From Streptomyces seoulensis (GTDB taxonomy: Bacteria; Actinomycetota; Actinomycetes; Streptomycetales; Streptomycetaceae): a stretch of DNA of 64,000 bases. Each line of letters starts with the position of its first letter. Within the stretch, counting starts at the first letter, position 1. This document shows positions 46,849 through 56,062 of this stretch, one piece after another. The position numbers and the translations under genes were made by a program. The stretch lies in NCBI RefSeq assembly GCF_022846655.1, contig NZ_AP025667.1, forward strand, positions 6,051,001 through 6,115,000, written 5' to 3'. The notes under the pieces were generated by a model. It did no database searches. It was not told where the DNA came from and saw only the letters and a list, made by a program, of their open reading frames with translations.

Positions 46849-48155
46849 GTGTGACGGTCGATTACCGCGCTGAGGCACGGGCGGACCGGGCGACGCAGGC
46901 GGAGCAGCGGCGCTTGGACGCTGTCGCCGCCGAGCGGCGCCGTCAGGACCGGCAGCGCGCGGACGACGAGCGGGCCGCCCGGCTGGACGGGCAGCGTGCC
47001 GCCGACAAGGCGCGGCGCCGTGCCGAGCGTGCCGCCCGGCGGGAGCGGATGCTGACCCCGCAGAACGTCTACCGGGTCGGCACGCTGGCCCTGGTGGTCG
47101 CCTCGGGTCTGGCGTCGCTGCCGGCACAGGTGCTGCACTTCGTGGACATCTCCCCGATGCTGCTGCCGCTGCCGCTCTCCCTGGAGGGGGCGGCGTGGGT
47201 GATGGCGGCCGGGGTGGCGTTCGCGGACTCCCGCCATCTCGCGGCGTGGGTGCGCTGGCTGCTGCGGCTGTTCGTCATGGCGGCGGCCGGCTTCGCCGCG
47301 TCCGTGAACTACGGCTACGGCACGGGCCTGTCGGATCTGTCTCCCGCCGAGCGGTCAACGGCCGGGATCGGGCTGGCGGCGGTCACGCTGCTCGGGCCGC
47401 TGCTGTTCGAGATCCGGCAGTGGGTGTGCACCCTGGCCGCCTCGGACGACGACACACCCGAGGCGCGGGCGGCCCGACGGCACGAGCGGGTGCGGCGCCG
47501 TCATCACCGGTCGGTCGCCCGGACAGCCGACCGACTGATGTCCGCCGCCCCGCTAGGCACCCTCCCCACCGAAGACGCGTGGGCGCGGGCGTGGGCCATC
47601 GAGACCGGGGCCGACTGCCCCGGCATGACACCCCGACTGCACCGCCGCGCGGTCCAGTCCGCCGCCGCCCTGGAAGACGCCCTCACCCCCACTCCCAAAA
47701 GCACTGGAAAGCGCCAGAAAAAGAAGGAAAGCAGGGCGGAACGGTCTACCCCTGACCTGCAAGAGTCGGCCGACTCGGCCGCACCCGCAGTCGGCCCCGC
47801 GCCGGTCGTGGCCGCCCTGCCTGTGCCGCAGCCGGTCGGGTTCCTGAAGCCGTCCCCGTCGCTGAAGCCGTCGGCCGACCCCAAGCCGGTACGGCCGGTC
47901 ACGGTCGCCGCGCAGTCGGCCCGACCCGCCCGCCGGGCGACCGGCCGACTCCCTCAGTCCGCCCGGCCCGCCCGACGGCCCGCCCGCACCCCCGCCCAAC
48001 TCCTCACCGAGGCACGGCAGGCGACCGTCGGATGGCCCGAGGAGCACCTGACGGCCGACCGCATCCGCAAGGCCGTCCACACCTCCTCCGAGCGCGCCCG
48101 CACCCTGCGCGACACCCTCCTCGCCGAGCGCACCACGCCGGCGGTGAAGCCGTGA
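46845..48155 (+). CDS. DUF2637 membrane protein (AICE 2)
   Basis: 436 residues from the ATG at 46845 (MSVTVDYRAEARADRATQAE). Unlike AICE 1 it has a long charged, coiled-coil-like N-terminus (~1-65, e.g. RAARLDGQRAADKARRRAER). Then four hydrophobic segments (~75-190), a Pro-rich linker, and the shared C-terminal module (RTPAQLLTEARQATVGWPEE ... RARTLRDTLLAER). Its stop overlaps the GGDEF GTG. Confidence 0.82.
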   Translation: MSVTVDYRAEARADRATQAEQRRLDAVAAERRRQDRQRADDERAARLDGQRAADKARRRAERAARRERMLTPQNVYRVGTLALVVASGLASLPAQVLHFVDISPMLLPLPLSLEGAAWVMAAGVAFADSRHLAAWVRWLLRLFVMAAAGFAASVNYGYGTGLSDLSPAERSTAGIGLAAVTLLGPLLFEIRQWVCTLAASDDDTPEARAARRHERVRRRHHRSVARTADRLMSAAPLGTLPTEDAWARAWAIETGADCPGMTPRLHRRAVQSAAALEDALTPTPKSTGKRQKKKESRAERSTPDLQESADSAAPAVGPAPVVAALPVPQPVGFLKPSPSLKPSADPKPVRPVTVAAQSARPARRATGRLPQSARPARRPARTPAQLLTEARQATVGWPEEHLTADRIRKAVHTSSERARTLRDTLLAERTTPAVKP

Positions 48156-48766
48156 ACGCCCTCACCGCCGCGTCACCCGTCCTGGTGCTCGGGGTCGCCT
48201 GGTGCGTCCACGCGGTGTGGATGGTGCGCCGCCTGCGTACCGCGCGCCGTGACCCGCTGACCGGGCTGTGGACGCGTGACGCCTTCACCCGCCGGGCCCG
48301 CCGCCTGCTACGCAACAAGCGGGCGGTCGTCCTGCTGGCCGACGTGGACCACTTCAAGCAGGTCAACGACACCCACGGCCACGCCGCCGGTGACGCCCTG
48401 CTCGCCGCCACCGCGCACCGCCTCACCCATGCCGTCGGCCACGGCGGAACGGTCGGCCGGCTGGGTGGGGATGAGTTCGCGGCCGTCTTCATCGACCGCG
48501 ACCACACCGCCCCGGAACGGCTCGACACCCTCGCCCGCGTCCTCGCCCGCCCCGTCGACGGTGCCCCGCAGGTGCACACCACGGTGTCACTGGGCTGGGT
48601 TCGTGCCGCCGACCACCACGGCGAGGAGCTGCCCGGTCTGCTGAGGCGGGCGGATGAGGCCATGTACGCGGCCAAGCGGTCGTCCTCGTCCGTCCGCCGG
48701 GCGCGGTTCGGTCGGTTGCTCGCGTCGGTCGCCGGGCGCCGTCCCGGCCGCCGTGGTGCGGCGTGA
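48152..48766 (+). CDS. Membrane-anchored GGDEF diguanylate cyclase (AICE 2)
   Basis: 204 residues from a GTG at 48152 overlapping the DUF2637 stop (GTGA). One N-terminal transmembrane segment, DPLTGLWTRDAF, DVDHFKQVNDTHGHAAGD, and an intact RLGGDEFAAVF. As in AICE 1 the I-site RxxD is missing. Predicted cyclic di-GMP synthase, in the middle of the transfer operon. Confidence 0.9.
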   Translation: MNALTAASPVLVLGVAWCVHAVWMVRRLRTARRDPLTGLWTRDAFTRRARRLLRNKRAVVLLADVDHFKQVNDTHGHAAGDALLAATAHRLTHAVGHGGTVGRLGGDEFAAVFIDRDHTAPERLDTLARVLARPVDGAPQVHTTVSLGWVRAADHHGEELPGLLRRADEAMYAAKRSSSSVRRARFGRLLASVAGRRPGRRGAA

Positions 48767-49104
48767 GCACGCTGCCGGTCTACCCGTGGCGCCTCGCCCC
48801 GGACGGCTACGCCACACGCCGCCAGCTCCGTGCCGCCGGGCTTCGGCCCGGCGGTCAGGACGTGGCCGCCCAGCTCGAACGCCCCCGCCGCCGACGCGGC
48901 CCGCTGGTCGCCTACCTGTACCGGATCGACCTGGCCAAGCCCGTGCGTCCGATGACGCCGGGCCGGTCGGCGGCACTGGCCAAGGCCAACCGCGCCCGCC
49001 GGATCTGCCCGCGATGCGGTGCGGATGCGGGCTACGTCATCCCCGTCTCGCTCGGCACCTGCGTGCCCTGCGACTCCCCTTCCACCACCGCAAGGAGTGC
49101 TTGA
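48763..49104 (+). CDS. RRQRL-motif zinc-ribbon protein (AICE 2)
   Basis: 113 residues with YATRRQLRAAGLRPGGQDVA and a C-terminal zinc ribbon CPRC...CVPC. Shorter N-terminus than the AICE 1 copy. Function unknown. Confidence 0.8.
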   Translation: MSTLPVYPWRLAPDGYATRRQLRAAGLRPGGQDVAAQLERPRRRRGPLVAYLYRIDLAKPVRPMTPGRSAALAKANRARRICPRCGADAGYVIPVSLGTCVPCDSPSTTARSA

Positions 49105-49421
49105 TGGGCAAGCCCGACACCCGCCGTCTGGACCGCGAGATCCAGACGGCGACCCGCAAGCTCGAAGCGGTCCGCAACCGGGAGATGTGGCCGCTCGACG
49201 GCCGCGAGCGCCGCGCCGTCCTCGGCGCCGCCGTCTCCGGCTCCTACCGCGCCACCCGAGGCCGCAGCACCTCCCGCGCGGAACAGCGACTGGACACCGC
49301 CTGGCAGAGCGCCGAGACCCGACTGGTCGCGGAGATCAGCGCCATGCAGTTGGAGCGGGCGCAGATCGTCCGCGAGAACGCGCGAGCCAAGGCCGTGAAG
49401 AAGTCCACCGGCTGGTTCTGA
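49104..49421 (+). CDS. Unknown helical protein specific to AICE 2
   Basis: 105 residues (MGKPDTRRLDREIQTATRKL), strongly charged and helical, with an Arg/Ser-rich middle (GSYRATRGRSTSRAEQRLDT). Starts one base inside the RRQRL stop. No family recognised; missing from AICE 1, where a 160-bp hairpin region occupies this position. Confidence 0.65.
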   Translation: MGKPDTRRLDREIQTATRKLEAVRNREMWPLDGRERRAVLGAAVSGSYRATRGRSTSRAEQRLDTAWQSAETRLVAEISAMQLERAQIVRENARAKAVKKSTGWF

Positions 49422-49477
49422 CCCCCCACCCCCGCTCATCTTCCCGCCCCGGATGGGGTGTAAGGAGTCGTCCCGTC

Positions 49478-51592
49478 ATGACCGAGACCGTCGTCTCTCT
49501 GCACAAGAACCCCGAACCCCCCGCCGCCCCGAACCCGGTGACCACCCTGACCGTGGTCCCCGACCCCGCCCCGGCCAAGCCCGTCCCGCTGTGGCTGCGG
49601 TCCGGCAGCGCCATTCGTACCGCCGCCACGCACGACACCACCCGGACGGCCGCCCGCACGGTGGCCCGGCACGGCCTGTACGTGGCTGGCGGGGCCCGGA
49701 TCGCGGCCAAGCGGGCGTGGGACGGCCGGACGGCCGCCCGCTACGAGCGCTACATGCGCACCGCCGAAGCCGCGGGGAACTTCGAGGCGGCGGCGGAGTG
49801 GGAGGAGCGCGGGCAGCGCTTCCGCGACGCCCGCCACCGCCGCCGCATGGACCTCCTTCACTCCCCGCTGGACGCCGCGAAGGGCGCCGCCGTCACCACC
49901 GGCATGGGCATCGGCGGACTCGTCCTCATCGGCGTCGCCATGGCCATGGCCACGGGCGACGCCACCGAGGTCGTCACCCCGCTCATGGCCGTGATCCGGT
50001 TCATCAACCTGATGGTCACCATCGTCCAGGTCGTCTGGGGGCCGTCCGTCTCGCTCGCCCCGTTCCTGGCGCTGCTGGCGCTGTGGGCGGTGGGCAGCAA
50101 GCAGCAGGCCGCCCCCGCGTGGGCGCTCCCGGACCGGATTCGCAACGGTGAGGGTGAGCCGATCACTCCGTCCATCGTGGTCAAGGCTCTGCGCGACCTC
50201 GGTGTCCCGGCGCTGCGCAAGGCCATCAAGGATATGGGGGATGCCGGGGCGTCGATGCTCGGGCCGATCACCATCGCCGGGTGCGGGGTCGAGGTCGACG
50301 TGACCCTGCCGTCCGGGGTGGCGACCAACGAGGTGCAGCAGCGCCGGCGGAAGCTCACGGAGAACCTGTCCCGGCATGAGCACGAGGTGTTCATCACCAT
50401 CCCCGTCGCCGCCCGGACCGTGCGGCTGTGGGTGGCCGACTCGGGGGCGCTGGACGAGCCGATCGGTCCGTCTCCGCTGGTCACCGACGACACGATGACC
50501 GCCGACTACGCCAAGGGCCGTGCCCCCTGGGGGCAGGACCTGCGCGGGGACGCGGCGACGCTGAGCCTGTACCAGCGCCATCTCCTCATCACCGGCCTGT
50601 CGAACCAGGGCAAGACCGTCGCCCTGCGGTCGTTGGCGCTGTGGCTGGCGCTGGACAAGTCGGTGCAGTTCCTCATGGGCGACCTCAAGGGCGTGGGCGA
50701 CTGGGCCATGTTCGAGGGCCTGGCCCACGTCCTGATCCAGGGGCCGACCGATGAGCACGTGATCCAGGTGACCGAGATGGTCGAGGGCGCGGTGGAGGAG
50801 ATGAACCGCCGCATCCAGGCCCCGCCCGGCACGGTCTTCCCCGCCCTGATCGTGCTCGTGGACGAGGCGCAGGTGGCGTTCATGTGCCCGGTCAAGGACG
50901 AAGAGGGCCGCTACTACGGCGGCGCCAAGGCCACCTCCCGCTACTACATGGCCGTCCGCAAGATCCACAACCAGGGGCGGGCCGTCAACGTCCTGATGTG
51001 GCAGGGAACCCAGGACCCCACCAACGAGAACCTCCCCAAGCTGGTCCGCGAGGGCGCCCACACCCGCGCCTCCCTCGCGCTGGGCACCGAGTCGCAGGCC
51101 CGGATGGCACTCGGGGACAAGGCCGTCGACGGCGGCGCGGCGCCGAACCTGCTGCGCCCCGGTCTGGATCAGGGCACCCTCGTCGTCGCGTCGTCCGGCA
51201 TCGACATCCCCAAGGGCCAGTCGTCCATCACCGTGCGCACCCACTACGTGGACGACGACGCGGCCGTGGCCCTCACCGACCGGGCCAAGGCCCTGCGCGA
51301 CGGCGTCACCACCCTCACCCTGATCGAGCGTGGCGAGGACCGTGACCCGCTCGCGGACATCGCCGCCGTCATCGCGGACGCGCCCCGGCTGCGGACGCAG
51401 GACGTGATCAAGCGGCTCTCCGCTCTGGACGCGGACGCGTACGGGGACTGGTCGCCCGGCGACCTCACCCGCGTCCTGGACGGCACCGGCGCCGAGCCCT
51501 ACAAGTCCGACGGCCGCATGGTCGTCGGCCGCGACCAGATCACCCGCGCCCTCGCCCACCGCGACGCCGACGATTCCGCTTCCGGCACCTGA
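49478..51592 (+). CDS. FtsK/SpoIIIE-like conjugal DNA translocase (AICE 2 Tra)
   Basis: 704 residues from the ATG at 49478 preceded by TAAGGAG. Two or three N-terminal transmembrane segments (~135-210, e.g. TTGMGIGGLVLIGVAMAMA). Walker A LITGLSNQGKTVALR near residue 370, Walker B ALIVLVDEAQVAF near 455, then MWQGTQDPTNENLPK. C-terminal winged-helix-like region from ~630. Single-protein double-stranded DNA translocase of the TraSA type. Sequence differs substantially from AICE 1 Tra although the order is shared. Confidence 0.9.
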   Translation: MTETVVSLHKNPEPPAAPNPVTTLTVVPDPAPAKPVPLWLRSGSAIRTAATHDTTRTAARTVARHGLYVAGGARIAAKRAWDGRTAARYERYMRTAEAAGNFEAAAEWEERGQRFRDARHRRRMDLLHSPLDAAKGAAVTTGMGIGGLVLIGVAMAMATGDATEVVTPLMAVIRFINLMVTIVQVVWGPSVSLAPFLALLALWAVGSKQQAAPAWALPDRIRNGEGEPITPSIVVKALRDLGVPALRKAIKDMGDAGASMLGPITIAGCGVEVDVTLPSGVATNEVQQRRRKLTENLSRHEHEVFITIPVAARTVRLWVADSGALDEPIGPSPLVTDDTMTADYAKGRAPWGQDLRGDAATLSLYQRHLLITGLSNQGKTVALRSLALWLALDKSVQFLMGDLKGVGDWAMFEGLAHVLIQGPTDEHVIQVTEMVEGAVEEMNRRIQAPPGTVFPALIVLVDEAQVAFMCPVKDEEGRYYGGAKATSRYYMAVRKIHNQGRAVNVLMWQGTQDPTNENLPKLVREGAHTRASLALGTESQARMALGDKAVDGGAAPNLLRPGLDQGTLVVASSGIDIPKGQSSITVRTHYVDDDAAVALTDRAKALRDGVTTLTLIERGEDRDPLADIAAVIADAPRLRTQDVIKRLSALDADAYGDWSPGDLTRVLDGTGAEPYKSDGRMVVGRDQITRALAHRDADDSASGT

Positions 51593-51616
51593 CGGCAGGG
51601 AGCCGAACCCTCACGG

Positions 51617-51777
51617 GTCAGGGAGGCAGGGAGAACTCCCTGACCGCCTCCCTGACCCGCCTCCCTTGTCCTGACCTGCACGAATGATCGTCCAGGGAGT
51701 CAGGGAGGCGCGCAGGTCAGCACCCCTGAACCCCCCTCCACAGCCACCCCGACAGGGGGTGGTCCCGCCTCCCTGAC
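51617..51777. repeat. Tra-recognition (clt-like) repeat cluster, AICE 2
   Basis: The 11-mer GTCAGGGAGGC occurs at 51617-51627 and 51699-51709, and inverted (GCCTCCCTGAC) at 51646-51656 and 51767-51777, with a partial copy at 51636-51645. It lies between tra and spdB, the same place as the TGCTACCGGTAGCA cluster in AICE 1 but with a different sequence. Confidence 0.6.
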
Positions 51778-51799
51778 CGAGCACCGGAAGGGATTCCGC

Positions 51800-52264
51800 A
51801 TGTACCCCCAGAACACCCCGCGCCCGCCCGCACAGCGGGCCGCCGAGGTCCACTGCCCCACCCCGCTCACCCCCGCCGTGGCCGTCCCGGCGCCGCTCGT
51901 GCCGGTGCAGCCGGCCACGGTCCCGACCGTGGCGAGCGTGGTCCTCCCGGACGGCCGGATCGTCACCGGCTACGCCGTTCCCAGCGCCCACCCCGAGCCG
52001 GTCACGGCCAAGCCGGTTGTGTCGCGGGCGGCGGTGAACGTCGCCCTCGGGGGCGTCGGGTTCCTCGCCGTGTGCGGCGGACTGCTGCTGCTCACCACCT
52101 TCATCACCGCCCTCACCGCGCTCATCACCCAGCTCATCACGCTGGCGGCGGTGCTGTTCGGCGGGTTCATCGCCGTTCAGGTCCTCACCGCCGGCCGCCA
52201 CGGCGAGGGGACCACGGTGAGCATCCGCAAGGCCGTGATCAAGCGCAACCACTTCCACCGCTAG
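51800..52264 (+). CDS. SpdB-like membrane protein (AICE 2)
   Basis: 154 residues from ATG 51800. Pro-rich N-terminus with VASVVLPDGRIVTGYA, two hydrophobic segments (~80-130), and the basic tail TVSIRKAVIKRNHFHR, nearly identical to AICE 1. Transfer-associated membrane protein. Confidence 0.78.
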   Translation: MYPQNTPRPPAQRAAEVHCPTPLTPAVAVPAPLVPVQPATVPTVASVVLPDGRIVTGYAVPSAHPEPVTAKPVVSRAAVNVALGGVGFLAVCGGLLLLTTFITALTALITQLITLAAVLFGGFIAVQVLTAGRHGEGTTVSIRKAVIKRNHFHR

Positions 52265-52270
52265 CAACGC

Positions 52271-52315
52271 CAAGGGCGACCCCCGCATCTCGCCAAAGAA
52301 CTGGGGTCGCCCTTG
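52271..52315 (+). promoter_or_regulatory. Leader hairpin before the AICE 2 methyltransferase
   Basis: CAAGGGCGACCCC (52271-52283) pairs perfectly with GGGGTCGCCCTTG (52303-52315). The loop contains TCTCGCCAAAG, the same as in the AICE 1 hairpin. Confidence 0.65.
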
Positions 52316-52354
52316 CCCATCCAGCACGCTGACGACGAACTGGAGACCTCCAGC

Positions 52355-53614
52355 ATGACCCATCTGCCCGTCGTGCCGCTTGAGGGCGGCAACATCAGCC
52401 TGTGCACCGGCTCCGCCGCCCTGGACCAGGCCGTGGAAGCCGTCACCGGCCTGGCCACGGTCGCGGTCGCCGAACGTGACCCGGCCGCCTCCCGGCTGCT
52501 GGCCGCCCGCCTGCCGCACGCGGTGAACCTCGGTGACATCACCGCCGTGGACTGGCCCGCCGTCGCCGCCGGCATGGCCCGCCCGGCGGCGGTGACCGCC
52601 GGTTTCCCCTGCCAGGACATCTCCAACGCCGGACCTCGGGGAGGAATCGCCGGTGACCGCTCGGGACTGTGGAAAACCGTCGCCCACGCCGTTCGCGTAC
52701 TTCGACCCCGACTCGTCTTCCTGGAAAACGTCGCCGCCATCCGCTCCCGCGGGCTCGACGTCGTCGCCGCGGACCTGGCCGCGATCGGGTATGACGCACG
52801 CTGGATGTGCCTTCGAGCTGGAGACCCCGAGGTCGGAGCCTGCCACCGCCGCGACCGCTGGTTCGCCGTCGCGTATCCCGCTGCTGAAAACCCCCACCTC
52901 GCAACTCGGCAGGAACGGGGGACCGCAGCACCCCGACAAGCGCAAGGCGGGCGGGCACGGGCCCACGCTGGAGGACGAAGTGGTGTTCTTGCTGCCCCCG
53001 GCGAACCCCTGAGGCTGCTGCCCACCCCGGCCGCCGCCGACGGCACCGGCGGACCCGGCACCTCCCCGAAACGGCGGGGCGGGATGAACCTGCGCCCCGC
53101 CGTCACCCTGCTGCCCACCCCGGCCGCGCGGGACTGGAAGTCCGGCGCCTCCAACCTCATCGGCACCAACTCCCGCCCACTGAACGAGGTCGTGGTCAAC
53201 CTGCTGCCCACGCCGAAGGCGTCGGACGGCCCGCACGGCGGCCCCAACCAGCGCGACACCGCCGGGAACTACTACCTCCCCGGCCAGGCCGTCCGCCTGG
53301 ACGACCGGTGGGTGGCCACCAACGGCACCGACTACGGGCCCGCCATCCGCCGCTGGGAAACCGTCCTCGGGCGCCCGGCACCCGAGCCGACCGAGCCGGG
53401 CACCAAGGGCAACCACCGCCTGGCCCCCGCGTTCGTGGAATGGATGATGGGCGCCGAACCCGGATGGGTCACCGACCCGGAACTGGGCCTGTCCCGCTCC
53501 GACCAGCTCAAGATCCTCGGCAACGGCGTCGTCATCCACCAGGCCGCCCACGCCTACAACCTGCTCCTCGGCATGAACCAGGCCGCCCCCGGCGACACGG
53601 AGACGGCGGCATGA
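52355..53614 (+). CDS. C5 DNA cytosine methyltransferase (AICE 2)
   Basis: 419 residues from the ATG at 52355 after ACTGGAGACCTC. Motif IV GFPCQDISNAG, motif VI ENVAAI, motif VIII RDRWFAVA, motif X LKILGNGV. Motif I is present but slightly atypical (NISLCTGSAALDQAVEAVTG). Three LLPTP units precede motif X. Shares the +1 frame switch near 52884 with AICE 1. Overlaps the Prim-Pol start by ATGA. Confidence 0.88.
   Translation: MTHLPVVPLEGGNISLCTGSAALDQAVEAVTGLATVAVAERDPAASRLLAARLPHAVNLGDITAVDWPAVAAGMARPAAVTAGFPCQDISNAGPRGGIAGDRSGLWKTVAHAVRVLRPRLVFLENVAAIRSRGLDVVAADLAAIGYDARWMCLRAGDPEVGACHRRDRWFAVAYPAAENPHLATRQERGTAAPRQAQGGRARAHAGGRSGVLAAPGEPLRLLPTPAAADGTGGPGTSPKRRGGMNLRPAVTLLPTPAARDWKSGASNLIGTNSRPLNEVVVNLLPTPKASDGPHGGPNQRDTAGNYYLPGQAVRLDDRWVATNGTDYGPAIRRWETVLGRPAPEPTEPGTKGNHRLAPAFVEWMMGAEPGWVTDPELGLSRSDQLKILGNGVVIHQAAHAYNLLLGMNQAAPGDTETAA
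52872..53012 (+). other. +1 frame segment under selection inside methyltransferase gene, AICE 2
   Basis: Encodes PLLKTPTSQLGRNGGPQHP, then DKRKAGGHGPTLEDEVVFLL, ending with TGA at 53010-53012. Counterpart of 37555-37695. Confidence 0.6.
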
Positions 53615-54504
53615 GCGAGCACCTGATGCACGCCGCCCTGGACGCCGCCGCACGCGGCTGGCACGTCTTCCCCCTGCGCCCCGGCGGAAAGCCCCCCGCC
53701 CTCCACGGCGAGAACTCCTGCGCCCGCACCGGCGAGTGCGCGTCCGGGCACGTGAAGTGGGAACAGCGCGCCACCACCGACCCCGACCGCATCCGCACCG
53801 CCTGGTCGCGGGCGCCGTTCAACGTCGGTATCGCGTGCGGTCCTTCCGGGCTGCTGGTGGTCGACCTTGACGTACCCAAGGACAAGAGCAGTTCGGACGC
53901 GCCTTACGGCGCGACGACCTTCCGAGCGCTCTGCGAGCGCGCCGGCCACGCCGTCCCCGACACCTACCGGGTACGGACCGCGAGCGGCGGCGAGCACCTC
54001 TACTTCACCGTCCGGGCCGGGGTACGCCTCGCCAACACCGCTGGGACCGTGGCCACTTCGGTCGATACTCGCGCGTGGGGCGGGTACGTCGTCGCCGTGG
54101 GCAGCATTACTCCCGCCGGACCCTACGAGGCGCTGTGCGGCCCCGAGGCGGTCGCACTGCCGTCGTGGCTCCAAGCCATCCTGCAACCCGCCCCCAGGGC
54201 TCCTCAGGCGCCCTCGGTGGCCGTGTCGGGGCATCCCCGCCGGTACGCGGACGTAGCGCTCACCACTGAGACTCGGAACGTCGCGTCGGCCCAACAGGGC
54301 TCCCGAGAGGGCACGTTGTTCCGGGCCGCACGCGCCCTGGGACGGTTCGTCGCATGGGGCGACCTCCCCCGGCACGTGGTCGAGCAGGCTCTTCAGGAGG
54401 CGGGGGAGGCGGCCGGACTGTCCGCGTCCCAGTGCCGCTCCACCCTCCGCAGCGCCCTGAACTGGTCCATCGCCCACAACCAGGCACGCCGGGCGGCGGC
54501 ATGA
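53611..54504 (+). CDS. Bifunctional DNA primase/polymerase (Prim-Pol), AICE 2
   Basis: 297 residues from the ATG at 53611. The Prim-Pol domain is almost the same as in AICE 1 (AALDAAARGWHVFPLRPGGK, NVGIACGPSGLLVVDLDV); the region after residue ~185 differs. Starts the replication module with the Cys/His protein and the DUF3631 ATPase. Confidence 0.92.
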   Translation: MSEHLMHAALDAAARGWHVFPLRPGGKPPALHGENSCARTGECASGHVKWEQRATTDPDRIRTAWSRAPFNVGIACGPSGLLVVDLDVPKDKSSSDAPYGATTFRALCERAGHAVPDTYRVRTASGGEHLYFTVRAGVRLANTAGTVATSVDTRAWGGYVVAVGSITPAGPYEALCGPEAVALPSWLQAILQPAPRAPQAPSVAVSGHPRRYADVALTTETRNVASAQQGSREGTLFRAARALGRFVAWGDLPRHVVEQALQEAGEAAGLSASQCRSTLRSALNWSIAHNQARRAAA

Positions 54505-54917
54505 GCCGCCACCCCCTCTCCCCCCGCCTGAAGAGCATCACCACCACCCCGACCGGGCCGCGCGCCGCCGAACCGGCCGCACCGCCTGCGGCTGTGGGCG
54601 ACCCGGAAGGCGCCGCCCGAAGGGCGCCCGTACTGCTCCTTCACCACACGCCGCGCCCGACCGGCGACGACCCCACCCCCGACCGGCCCGGTCTGCGGAT
54701 CTACGCCCCACCGCTCTACCGAGACCACTGGGACGGGGCCCGCTGGTCCAAGCGCGGGGCCGACACCCCCACCGCCGCCTACGCCTGCCACTGCGGGCAG
54801 ACCCGCACGGCCAGGGGTGCCCACCAGGTGGCCGCTCTCGTTGCCGAGTACGACGCCCACAAGCCCAACTGCACCGGCACGCACGCCGCTTCGCCCGAGA
54901 GGAGGGCCGCCGCATGA
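54501..54917 (+). CDS. Small Cys/His protein of the replication module (AICE 2)
   Basis: 138 residues from the ATG at 54501 overlapping the Prim-Pol stop. Low-complexity N-half; C-half with YACHCGQTRTARGAHQVAAL and HKPNC, matching the CxC...HxxxC pattern of the AICE 1 protein at 39196. Function unknown. Confidence 0.72.
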   Translation: MSRHPLSPRLKSITTTPTGPRAAEPAAPPAAVGDPEGAARRAPVLLLHHTPRPTGDDPTPDRPGLRIYAPPLYRDHWDGARWSKRGADTPTAAYACHCGQTRTARGAHQVAALVAEYDAHKPNCTGTHAASPERRAAA

Positions 54918-56062
54918 CCCCCACTCCCATTGATGGCGCCGCACTACTCGACGACGTGGAAGCCTTCCACCGCCGCTTCAACGTCTTCCCCAGCGAAGCC
55001 GCGTACGTGGCCGTGGCCTTGTGGGACGCTCACGCGCACTTGCTTGACTGCTTCGACTCCACCCCCCGCATCGCCTTCCTGTCCCCGGAACCGGGGTCGG
55101 GCAAGACGCGGGCGCTGGAGATCGTGGAAACGCTGGTCCCGCAGCCGATGACGGCCGTCAACGCGTCCGCCGCCGCGCTGTTCCGGTCCGTCTCCAGCGG
55201 TAACGGCAAGCCGACGATCCTGTTCGATGAGATCGACACCGTCTTCGGCCCCAAGGCCGGGGACAACGAGGAACTGCGCGGCTTCCTGAACGCCGGGCAC
55301 CGCCGCACCGGAGTCACCTACCGGTGCATCGGGGACGGCGGACAGCAGACCGTCCAGGCGTTCCCGTCGTACTGCGCGGTCGCGGTCGCCGGACTCGGCT
55401 CCCTGCCCGACACGATCCTGAGCCGGTCGGTCATCATCCGCATGCGCCGCCGCGCACGCAACGAGACGGTCGAGCCGTTCAGGGCCCGCGTCCACGAAGC
55501 CGAGGGCCACAAGCTCCGTGACCGGCTGGCGGCATGGGCCGAACACGCCCGCGGGTTCGTCATGGGCGCCTGGCCCGAGATGCCCGACGGGGTCACCGAC
55601 CGGCCGGCCGACGTGTGGGAGCCGCTGCTCGCCATCGCGGACGCGGTCGGCGGCACTTGGCCCGAGCGGGCCCGCGCCGCGTGCGTCACGCTCGTGACCG
55701 CCTCCCGCGCCAACGACAAGGGCAGCGTCGGCGTCAGGCTCCTCACCGACCTGCGCGACCACGTCATGACCGGCATCGACCGCCTGCCCACCGTCGCCAT
55801 CCTGGACCGGCTCAACTCCATGGACGACGCCCCCTGGGCCGACATGGGCGGCAAGCCGCTCGACAACCGGCGCCTGTCCAAGATGCTCGCGGAGTACATG
55901 ACGGCCGACAACGAGCCCATCGCCTCCCGCAACATCAAGACCGGAGCGAGCGTCCTCAAGGGCTACTACGCCGCCGACCTCTGGGACGCCTGGCAGCGCT
56001 ACTGCCCCCCACCCCCGGAAAGTCCGCTACCTCCGCTACCCGGCACCGAAAACCCTGCCTGA
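54914..56062 (+). CDS. DUF3631 ATPase (AICE 2 replication)
   Basis: 382 residues. Walker A FLSPEPGSGKTRALEI near residue 55 and Walker B TILFDEIDTVFG near 105, with the arginine-finger-type LSRSVIIRMRRR near 175; DUF3631 C-terminal domain from ~190. It replaces the P4-type helicase found at the same position in AICE 1 and most likely serves as origin unwinding or loading ATPase. Iterons CCGCTACC overlap its last codons. Confidence 0.87.
   Translation: MTPTPIDGAALLDDVEAFHRRFNVFPSEAAYVAVALWDAHAHLLDCFDSTPRIAFLSPEPGSGKTRALEIVETLVPQPMTAVNASAAALFRSVSSGNGKPTILFDEIDTVFGPKAGDNEELRGFLNAGHRRTGVTYRCIGDGGQQTVQAFPSYCAVAVAGLGSLPDTILSRSVIIRMRRRARNETVEPFRARVHEAEGHKLRDRLAAWAEHARGFVMGAWPEMPDGVTDRPADVWEPLLAIADAVGGTWPERARAACVTLVTASRANDKGSVGVRLLTDLRDHVMTGIDRLPTVAILDRLNSMDDAPWADMGGKPLDNRRLSKMLAEYMTADNEPIASRNIKTGASVLKGYYAADLWDAWQRYCPPPPESPLPPLPGTENPA

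Noticed and set aside
49019..49477. An 857-residue version of the AICE 2 Tra beginning at 49019
   Set aside because: The extra N-terminal part is out-of-frame shadow of the two upstream genes; the ATG at 49478 has a clear TAAGGAG RBS.
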